A stretch of 12,602 nucleotides of DNA, taken from the NCBI GenBank assembly GCA_900770275.1, contig CAAGJS010000208.1, positions 1 to 12,602 of the forward strand, in the 5' to 3' direction. Below are positions 8,070-12,602 of the stretch, piece by piece; the stretch's first letter is position 1, and each line of letters starts with the position of its first letter. This stretch comes from Erysipelotrichaceae bacterium (GTDB lineage: Bacteria > Bacillota_I > Bacilli_A > Erysipelotrichales > Erysipelotrichaceae). The translations under genes were made by a program, and so were the position numbers. A model generated the notes under the pieces. The model saw only the letters and a list, made by a program, of their open reading frames with translations. It made no database searches and was not told the origin of the DNA.

Positions 8070-9621
8070 TGAAGGTATCGTAACCGATGCCATCAAATTC
8101 ATCCTTGATAAAACCTATGGCGACGCCTGCGAAGTCGAGATCGCCAAAAACGGCAGGCAGGCGATTCATCTGGCCGAGACCTTCCGTCCCGACATCCTGG
8201 TCATTGACATTCAGATGCCCGGCATCAACGGCCTCGACGCTCTGCGTGAGATTCATACCACCAATCCGCATGTTCGGGCCATCATCCTCACCGCCTACAG
8301 CAACTTTGACTACGCCAAGGAGGCGATTCATCTCGGTGCCATCGAATATATGACCAAACCGCTCAACCGGAGCCAGTTTACCCAGCGCCTCGATGCCATC
8401 ATGCATGAAATCGATGCGGAGCGGGCCAAGCGGGAAAGTGATCTTGAGATGCGGGAGCGCATCGAGACGATCAGCCCCATCGTTGAAAACGGCTTCGTCC
8501 TGTCATTGATCTATCAGAAAAATCAGAGCAGCGATCTGAACCAGTACCGCCGCCTGCTCAACATTCCGGAAGAAAACGGCCTGATCCTGGTACTTGGCAT
8601 CGGCACATGGAGTGAGGCGGATCAGACCACCGAAGGCATGGACGATGCGGTACGCATCCACGATTCCATTGCCCGCATCCGTGAAGAGATCCGCGTCTAT
8701 TTCCGTGCCTATGTCTCTGACTTCATCGGCAGTCAGATCATCTGCGCGCTGCCATCGGATAAAAGCAGTCTCTCCTATGAGGAACGTGTCCGTCTGATTG
8801 AACAGGCACGGGCATTGCACCATTCTCTGGAAGATGCGTTTCAGACCGGCTTCCGCGTCGGCATCGGCACCATTCATCCATGGAGCGAATGCAGCCAGTC
8901 GTATGAAGAGGCGCTCAACGCCATCCGCCATGGTCGCCGCAGTGTGACGCAGATCGAAGACCTCAGTGCCCCGGTGGATCATTCGGAAAGTCAGAGGGAA
9001 TCAATGGAGCAGGTAGTGCTCAACGCCGTCAGTACCGGCATCGAATCAAAGGCTTCGCAGGAAGCCGGTGCCTATGCCTCCTGGCTCGTGCATCACTCCA
9101 GTGACCTGACCAGGACAAAGGTAGATCTGTTGGAGCTGTATCTTCTTGCGGTGAGACGCATCCGTTCGATGAGCAGCGACGACATTCAGGAAACCGACGC
9201 AATCCGTGAAATCATCAATGCCAGCGATGAAAAAGCTCTGCGGGAAGCCTTCCGCACCAGCATGTCCAACCTCTCCAGATGTGTCGTGATCCAAAGGGAT
9301 CCGGAAACCGGCATCATCGATCAGGCCAGGAAATGGATGCAGGAACACTTCCAGGAAAACATTCAGCTCGATGACGCCGCCCGCAGCGTCGGTATCTCTC
9401 CTTATTACTTCTCCAAGCTGTTCAAGGAACAGGCAGGCGTCAACTTCATCGACTACCTGACCGATCTGCGCATGGAGAAGGCAAGAGACCTGTTGACCCA
9501 TCAGAATCTGAGCATCAAAGAAGTATGTGCACGCTGCGGCTATGCGGATCAGAACTACTTCAGCCGCATCTTCAAAAAAACCGTCGGAATGACTCCGACG
9601 GAGTATCGTAATTCGAAATAA
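8044..9621 (+). CDS. YesN-type response regulator with AraC DNA-binding domain
   Basis: A 525-residue cytosolic regulator. The receiver domain spans about residues 1-125, with acidic pocket D8-D9-E10, phosphoacceptor Asp55 in LVIDIQMPG, Thr83 and Lys105. A central region of about 300 residues has no obvious motif, as in other long YesN proteins. The C-terminal 98 residues (428-525) hold the double helix-turn-helix AraC domain (DDAARSVGISPYYFSKLFKE and IKEVCARCGYADQNYFSRIF). The ATG at 8044 follows GGAG with good spacing and overlaps the kinase gene. It should activate or repress genes in response to the binding-protein and kinase signal, typically sugar uptake or glycoside hydrolase genes. 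Targets are not identifiable here. Confidence 0.95.
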   Translation: MYKILVADDEGIVTDAIKFILDKTYGDACEVEIAKNGRQAIHLAETFRPDILVIDIQMPGINGLDALREIHTTNPHVRAIILTAYSNFDYAKEAIHLGAIEYMTKPLNRSQFTQRLDAIMHEIDAERAKRESDLEMRERIETISPIVENGFVLSLIYQKNQSSDLNQYRRLLNIPEENGLILVLGIGTWSEADQTTEGMDDAVRIHDSIARIREEIRVYFRAYVSDFIGSQIICALPSDKSSLSYEERVRLIEQARALHHSLEDAFQTGFRVGIGTIHPWSECSQSYEEALNAIRHGRRSVTQIEDLSAPVDHSESQRESMEQVVLNAVSTGIESKASQEAGAYASWLVHHSSDLTRTKVDLLELYLLAVRRIRSMSSDDIQETDAIREIINASDEKALREAFRTSMSNLSRCVVIQRDPETGIIDQARKWMQEHFQENIQLDDAARSVGISPYYFSKLFKEQAGVNFIDYLTDLRMEKARDLLTHQNLSIKEVCARCGYADQNYFSRIFKKTVGMTPTEYRNSK

Positions 9622-9810
9622 CAAAGCCAACATCCAAGTTCTTTTCGTCCAATCGTTTGACTTTTCGTCCAAATTCAATCAATTCTGGACGAAACGACTC
9701 TTTCATCCAGACAATATCCCCCCGTTCCCGCCCTCGTTCAAACAGTCAGTGACAGGTAGTACATGTGCATCGTATACGTACATCTGTAAAGGTACTGGAC
9801 ATGCGATGTA
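9622..9810. other. Convergent intergenic region with a TTTCGTCCA motif cluster
   Basis: No gene is seen between the regulator stop and the tRNA-like RNA. TTTCGTCCA occurs at 9643-9651 and 9663-9671 (each within CTTTTCGTCCAA, exactly 20 bp apart), inverted at 9686-9694, and as TTTCATCCA at 9701-9709. The second and the inverted copy form a perfect 9-bp inverted repeat with a 14-nt loop. No T-run follows it on either strand. It could be a weak bidirectional terminator or a protein-binding cluster. Confidence 0.5.
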
Positions 9811-9814
9811 AAGT

Positions 9815-9893
9815 GGGGAGTCGAACCCCGGGCCAGTCCCATGATGCCCTTACCAGCGCAGACTCATTCTCAGCCTGCAGAGATGCCACTCGC
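9815..9893 (-). ncRNA. tRNA-like RNA downstream of the DIP1984-family gene (candidate)
   Basis: Read on the minus strand after the DIP1984 stop, the arms come in tRNA order. A short D-arm-like hairpin GAG-TGGCAT-CTC (9880-9891) is followed by one linking base. Then comes a 7-bp stem with a 7-nt loop, GCAGGCT-GAGAATG-AGTCTGC (9858-9878), in anticodon-arm position. A 28-nt variable-like region holds GGGC/GCCC pairing. The T-arm GGGG-TTCGACT-CCCC (9815-9829) has the canonical TTCGA loop. What is missing is a convincing 7-bp acceptor stem and a 3' CCA, and the anticodon-like loop lacks U33. It is therefore not a working tRNA. It may be a tRNA mimic or a decayed tRNA. The pairing was worked out by hand. 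Confidence 0.4.
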
Positions 9894-9918
9894 CCCGTCA
9901 GAACTACCAGCAGAATGG

Positions 9919-10377
9919 TTATTCTTCCAGAAGATCCACCGTCCAGTTGGCTTCCTCAATCGTATCGCTCACCAACCGAAGCCTGCCGCACAGATCATCC
10001 AGCTGCTTCTGAAGATCCGCAACCGGTACCGTACTGGTAACGCGGATCTCTTTTTGTGAGTAACGATCCGTCTTCGCACTGGCAGCGTTCAGAAAGCTGC
10101 GCATCATACCAATCTTCTGCCGAAGACAATCACGTTCCGCAATCCAGGCAGTCAACGTCTTACCCTTTACTACCGTCGAACTGTTCGTCCGATTGATCAG
10201 CGTCATCAGCTTCTCAAGCTGAACAAAATCATCATTCATCTCCACCAGCAAAGCCGTCGGATCCTCCGCAGGCGTATCACCCTCCTGAACCTTCGCATTA
10301 TTGTTCAAACGGTCCTGCATCTGCGCAAGCCGTTTCTGAAGGTCCGCCCGCTGAGACAGTGCACTCGCAAGTTTCAT
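9919..10377 (-). CDS. DIP1984 family protein
   Basis: A 152-residue, probably cytosolic, helical protein. It begins MKLASALSQRADLQKRLAQM and shows the family's conserved stretches NNNAKVQEGDTPAEDP, INRTNSSTVV, LTAWIAERDCLRQKI, and near the C-terminus VADLQKQLDDL and EEANWTVDLLEE. Heptad-like spacing suggests coiled-coil segments. The family has no established biochemical function. I recall DIP1984 proteins being mentioned in surveys of RNA-repair gene neighbourhoods, but no RtcB ligase or SPFH/slipin gene is here. The start is the ATG at 10377, with GGAGGAG seven bases upstream; the open frame to 10407 has no ribosome site. A tRNA-like RNA follows on the same strand within about 30 bases of the stop, which may mean co-transcription. 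Confidence 0.88.
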   Translation of the reverse strand: MKLASALSQRADLQKRLAQMQDRLNNNAKVQEGDTPAEDPTALLVEMNDDFVQLEKLMTLINRTNSSTVVKGKTLTAWIAERDCLRQKIGMMRSFLNAASAKTDRYSQKEIRVTSTVPVADLQKQLDDLCGRLRLVSDTIEEANWTVDLLEE

Positions 10378-10406
10378 AAGGAATCTCCTCCACCTATCCA
10401 ACTCCA

Positions 10407-10412
10407 ATTATA
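10407..10412 (-). promoter_or_regulatory. Candidate -10 box for the DIP1984-family gene
   Basis: A perfect TATAAT on the minus strand lies 30 bases before the ATG, giving a leader of roughly 23 nt that contains the GGAGGAG site. The -35 region is poor. A perfect 6-1-6 inverted repeat (TGCCTG-C-CAGGCA, 10445-10457) lies about 33 bases further upstream and may bind a regulator. Confidence 0.45.
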
Positions 10413-10514
10413 GTCCGGATCGCATATTCATTCTCTGTATACTCTGCCTGCCAGGCAAGATAACAGCAAAACAAACAAAACACAAAGCACCAACCATCCC
10501 ATTCATCCACAAAC

Positions 10515-10563
10515 AAAGGCTCATGCCAAGTTCCAAACGCACAAGGAATAAGCATGAGCCTTT
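10515..10563. terminator. Long hairpin at the distal end of the CRISPR array, probable terminator
   Basis: AAAGGCTCATGC (10515-10526) and GCATGAGCCTTT (10552-10563) form a perfect 12-bp stem. The 25-nt loop has an inner TTCC/GGAA pair. On the minus strand it ends in TTTGTTTG, so it can stop array transcription before the DIP1984 gene. The plus-strand tail TTTATTC is also slightly T-rich. Confidence 0.6.
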
Positions 10564-10632
10564 ATTCATATTCGAATCAAAACGAAACCTACAAACAAGT
10601 CCACAGGACTCACCATTCACGATGAACTGAAG

Positions 10633-10940
10633 ACAACAATTCCCTATTGGGAGAGATATGCACCAGTCGCGGTCAAAGCAGCAACAGATCACGATTTTGC
10701 GGTGTTTCAATTCCCTATTGGGAGAGATATGCACCAGCAATGGAAACAGTAATTAAGAGAAACGGTGTCACAGTTTCAATTCCCTATTGGGAGAGATATG
10801 CACCCTAAGAAAGGAGAGAAACAAATGAATGTGATTGTTTCAATTCCCTATTGGGAGAGATATGCACCCTGGCCGCATGGTGTGACTCTGCTGAGGAAAG
10901 GTGCTGAGGTTTCAATTCCCTATTGGGAGAGATATGCACA
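10633..10940 (-). CRISPR. CRISPR array of five repeats and four spacers, no cas genes nearby
   Basis: Repeats of 32 nt lie at 10633-10664, 10704-10735, 10773-10804, 10837-10868 and 10909-10940. On the plus strand they begin GTTTCAATTCCC and end GAGATATGCACC; the three middle copies are identical. Spacers are 39, 37, 32 and 40 nt. Read on the minus strand the repeat ends in ATTGAAAC, the usual 3' end of type I and III repeats, so crRNAs are probably made from the minus strand. The low-coordinate copy is degenerate in its first four plus-strand bases (ACAA for GTTT), as expected for the leader-distal end, and the AT-rich leader lies on the other side. The copy next to the leader differs only in one edge base. 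The repeat contains a short hairpin (TCCC-TATT-GGGA). The cas type cannot be decided here. Confidence 0.95.
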
Positions 10941-11240
10941 ACCGTGTTTATGCGGTTTCTGAGATCATAGTATCTGATAGGGGCGTGTTTTTCAATCATT
11001 TTATGCTGATTTTCCCGTCGACCTCATTTTCACTAATTCTTTGATTTTGGCTTTGTTAAGCCTTGTTCTCTTATTTTTTGTTTCTGAAATCTTTTCAGCT
11101 GAGATCGACGGGATTTTGGGGCTGATTTTGTTCATTTTTGGTGGTTTTTTACCATGAAAATTTTCATTTCTGTGTCTTGAGGCCTCTAAAACCGCATGGT
11201 TATCAATGAAAATTATGAAAAGGGGTCGACGGGGTTTTGT
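10941..11240 (-). promoter_or_regulatory. AT-rich CRISPR leader with repeated TCGACGGG motifs
   Basis: An AT-rich region flanks the leader-proximal repeat. It holds no convincing gene. A possible promoter on the minus strand is TTGAAA (10990-10995), 17 bp, TACTAT (10967-10972), with a start about 20 bp before the first repeat. Three related motifs are present: GGGGTCGACGGGG at 11222-11234 and GAGATCGACGGGA at 11101-11113 on the plus strand, and the inverted copy TTTCCCGTCGACCTC at 11011-11025. A perfect palindrome ATGAAAATTTTCAT lies at 11154-11167. Leader function is inferred from position and composition. Confidence 0.6.
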
Positions 11241-11327
11241 GTTTCTCTGTTTGTTTGGTGCACACATTTTTCTGGCTGCGGTCTTCTCTTCTCCTAAACT
11301 CCAGGTAGATGGAGGAGGAATAAACGG

Positions 11328-11474
11328 ATGGAAGAATGCTCAAATACGGTGAATAAATCTGATCGAGTAGCGAAGGATACGTGGACCATACATCTTGTGA
11401 TGGGTAAGAGCCTGTCGGAGATTGCGAAGGAAGCCAGGAAGAAGCCTTCTCATAAGGCAACTGAAGAGTCATAA
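11328..11474 (+). CDS. Small hypothetical protein (48 residues) upstream of fic
   Basis: The frame runs from MEECSNTVNKSDRVAKD to a TAA, with a very strong ribosome binding site (GGAGGAGG at 11311-11318, nine bases from the ATG). The product is polar and rich in Lys, Glu and Ser, with one likely amphipathic helix around SLSEIAKEARKK. I do not recognise a family. It stops 81 bp before the Fic start on the same strand, so it could be co-transcribed and even be a partner, but no Fic-inhibitory (S/T)xxxE(G/N) motif is evident in it. The strong ribosome site is the main evidence. Confidence 0.45.
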   Translation: MEECSNTVNKSDRVAKDTWTIHLVMGKSLSEIAKEARKKPSHKATEES

Positions 11475-11537
11475 ATATTCTGAAGAGTCGGTAATTTCCT
11501 CTTTTGCGATTGATTTTCCCTTCCGGATCAGGCACAT

Positions 11538-11558
11538 TAGGTCCAGGGAGGACCTATG
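11538..11558 (+). promoter_or_regulatory. Hairpin that traps the ribosome binding site and start codon of fic
   Basis: TAGGTCC (11538-11544), loop AGGGA, and GGACCTA (11550-11556) form a perfect 7-bp stem. The Shine-Dalgarno bases AGGGAGG span the loop and the right arm, and the A of the ATG is the last paired base. This would lower translation of the Fic protein unless the hairpin is opened. Confidence 0.5.
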
Positions 11559-12383
11559 CGATCATTTGATTATTCCTGGATTGGTAAAACATCTTGGGAT
11601 ACGGATATTCTTAATCTTGTCGAGAAAATCCATGTATATGAACAGTTGCCTGATCGTCTTTGCCATGACTCTGTCCTTCCTGTTTCTCTTGTCGAAACTG
11701 CGGTCTGTCAAAGCACCGAAAGCTCCAACCGCATCGAAGGCATCGTCACAACAGATTCACGAATGAAGGTGCTGCTTCAGGGTGATGCGGAGCCAGTGAA
11801 TCTTGAAGAAGAAGAGATCATGGGCTATTGGGACGTGCTTAATACCATCAACGAAAACTATGCATATATTCCGGTCCGCAGGTCTTATATCCTTCAGCTT
11901 CACCGTGACCTTCTGAAAAGAACCAGTCTTTCCTTTGGCGGCCATTTCAAGAATGTACAGAACTACATCAAAGGGACGCGTCCCGATGGAACCACCGTCA
12001 CTCTCTTTACACCCGTTGCGCCTTATGAGACTCCGGAAGCCATCGATCGTCTGTGCGCTGCGTATGAACAGGCAGTTGCGAATGATTCGATTGATCCTCT
12101 GCTTCTGATCCCAGCCTTCATCATTGACTTTCTCTGCATTCATCCCTTCAATGATGGCAACGGCCGCATGAGCAGACTTCTGACATTACTCCTGCTGTAT
12201 CAGAACGGTTACAGCATCGGGAAATACATCAGTATTGAGAAGCAGATCGAAGACACAAAGGAAAGCTACTATGCCGCCCTTGCCGCATCGGATCTCAACT
12301 GGCAGGACGAGAAGAACGATTACATCCCCTTCATCCGATACATGCTGGAAGTGATCGTGGCCTGTTACGAAAAACTTGGCTGA
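11556..12383 (+). CDS. Fic-domain protein, class II-like, probable AMP transferase
   Basis: A 275-residue cytosolic Fic protein, expected to transfer AMP (or another phosphate-containing group) from a nucleotide to a target protein. The active-site motif HPFNDGNGRMSR is complete, with catalytic His196, Asp200 and Arg204/Arg207. The flap precedes it at about residues 143-160 (TTVTLFTPVAPYETP). The autoinhibitory motif (S/T)xxxE(G/N) lies N-terminal as S57-N-R-I-E61-G62 in ESSNRIEGI, which marks class II Fic proteins, so Glu61 should block ATP binding until relieved. Common relatives of about 370 residues carry a C-terminal winged helix; here the protein stops soon after the Fic domain. The ATG at 11556 has GGGAGG upstream, inside a hairpin. 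The target and biological role are unknown. Confidence 0.93.
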   Translation: MRSFDYSWIGKTSWDTDILNLVEKIHVYEQLPDRLCHDSVLPVSLVETAVCQSTESSNRIEGIVTTDSRMKVLLQGDAEPVNLEEEEIMGYWDVLNTINENYAYIPVRRSYILQLHRDLLKRTSLSFGGHFKNVQNYIKGTRPDGTTVTLFTPVAPYETPEAIDRLCAAYEQAVANDSIDPLLLIPAFIIDFLCIHPFNDGNGRMSRLLTLLLLYQNGYSIGKYISIEKQIEDTKESYYAALAASDLNWQDEKNDYIPFIRYMLEVIVACYEKLG

Positions 12384-12390
12384 GGGATAC

Positions 12391-12450
12391 AGAAAGAAAA
12401 AAAGAAACAGCACACGCTGCGGGAGTTCCTCCGTATGCGTGTGCTGTTTT
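12391..12450. terminator. Bidirectional terminator between fic and the SDR gene
   Basis: AACAGCACACGC (12406-12417) and GCGTGTGCTGTT (12437-12448) form a perfect 12-bp stem, with an inner GGAG/CTCC hairpin in the loop. It is followed by a short T-run on the plus strand (TTTT) and a long T-rich run on the minus strand opposite 12391-12405. It serves the converging fic and SDR genes. Confidence 0.9.
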
Positions 12451-12458
12451 GATTGTAC

Positions 12459-12602
12459 TCAGTCAACCTTGACCTTGATATCCTTATCCTGTTCCTTGAC
12501 TTCAGCGAACTTGCTTTCATCGAGCTGAGACGGATCCTGGCCGATGTAGGCAAGAATGCCGCCATCAATGTAGATGACCTGACCATTGATGAAATCAGAA
12601 GC
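12459..12602 (-). CDS. SDR-family oxidoreductase, C-terminal end only
   Basis: The last 47 codons of a short-chain dehydrogenase/reductase. The stretch ASDFINGQVIYIDGGILAYIG is the typical SDR end, SxFxxGxxxxxDGG, and is closest in style to gluconate 5-dehydrogenases and related sugar-acid oxidoreductases. A charged tail rich in Lys, Asp and Glu follows (KFAEVKEQDKDIKVKVD). The N-terminal Rossmann motif and the catalytic Ser-Tyr-Lys lie outside the window, so the substrate is uncertain. It is transcribed towards fic and ends at the shared terminator. Confidence 0.85.
   Translation of the reverse strand, partial: ASDFINGQVIYIDGGILAYIGQDPSQLDESKFAEVKEQDKDIKVKVD

Noticed and set aside
6909..8102. 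A 397-codon open frame on the minus strand
   Set aside because: It is antisense to the sensor kinase gene, whose plus-strand product shows all histidine kinase motifs; the minus product has no family features.
9686..9720. A standard intrinsic terminator after the YesN regulator gene
   Set aside because: The 9-bp inverted repeat TTTCGTCCA/TGGACGAAA has a 14-nt loop and no T-run on either strand, so I left it as an unexplained motif cluster.
9815..9893. A functional tRNA gene on the minus strand
   Set aside because: The T-arm and two further arms are tRNA-like, but there is no 7-bp acceptor stem, no CCA and no U33 in the anticodon-like loop.
10765..10962. A 65-codon frame through the CRISPR array, with a good ribosome site in spacer 3
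   Set aside because: It repeats the translated CRISPR repeat (VSIPYWERYA); the ribosome site belongs to the captured spacer.
11001..11267. An 88-codon Lys-rich frame on the minus strand
   Set aside because: It runs through the AT-rich leader and its repeated motifs, has biased low-complexity composition and no ribosome site; more likely noncoding.
9622..12458. An integrated mobile element carrying the accessory stretch
   Set aside because: No integrase, transposase, attachment-site duplication or marked composition change is visible; the mix of genes alone is not enough.

Overview
The window looks like a low-to-medium GC Bacillota (Firmicutes) chromosome. Pointers are strong Shine-Dalgarno sites (GGAGG/AAGGAG types), LuxS, a YesN/LytS-type two-component pair, a sortase-like gene and a YeiL-like Crp/Fnr regulator. 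An Erysipelotrichia-like gut bacterium would fit, but this is an impression from gene content, not a placement. No rRNA, canonical tRNA, transposase, integrase or phage gene is visible.

Layout. (1) 1-4071, minus strand: a nucleoside hydrolase and luxS form a short operon that ends in a strong intrinsic terminator. A GH3 beta-glucosidase follows, then the start of a small membrane protein with its own near-consensus promoter. (2) 4152-4793, plus strand: a divergent Crp/Fnr-family regulator. Its 80-bp intergenic region with the nucleoside hydrolase holds an inverted repeat that may be its operator. This resembles the Escherichia coli pairing of yeiL with the nucleoside hydrolase gene rihB. (3) 4846-5463: a broken sortase-like gene with two frame changes and a terminator. 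(4) 5558-9621, plus strand: three overlapping genes for a membrane-anchored sugar-binding protein, a LytS-type sensor kinase and an AraC-type (YesN) response regulator. With no ABC permease alongside, this looks like an extracellular sugar-sensing three-component system of the XylFII-LytS-YesN kind. (5) 9622-12458, accessory stretch: a cluster of TTTCGTCCA motifs; a tRNA-like RNA on the minus strand just after a DIP1984-family gene; a five-repeat CRISPR array without cas genes, with an AT-rich leader and a distal terminator; a small ORF; and a class II-like Fic protein whose ribosome binding site lies in a perfect hairpin. (6) 12459-12602: the C-terminal end of an SDR oxidoreductase on the minus strand.

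How the parts may work together. The left half is sugar and nucleoside scavenging plus recycling of S-ribosylhomocysteine. The centre senses extracellular sugar and drives transcription, with targets not visible here. The right part looks like a small defence or RNA-metabolism island. The DIP1984 gene with an adjacent tRNA-like RNA and the orphan CRISPR array are the least explained parts.
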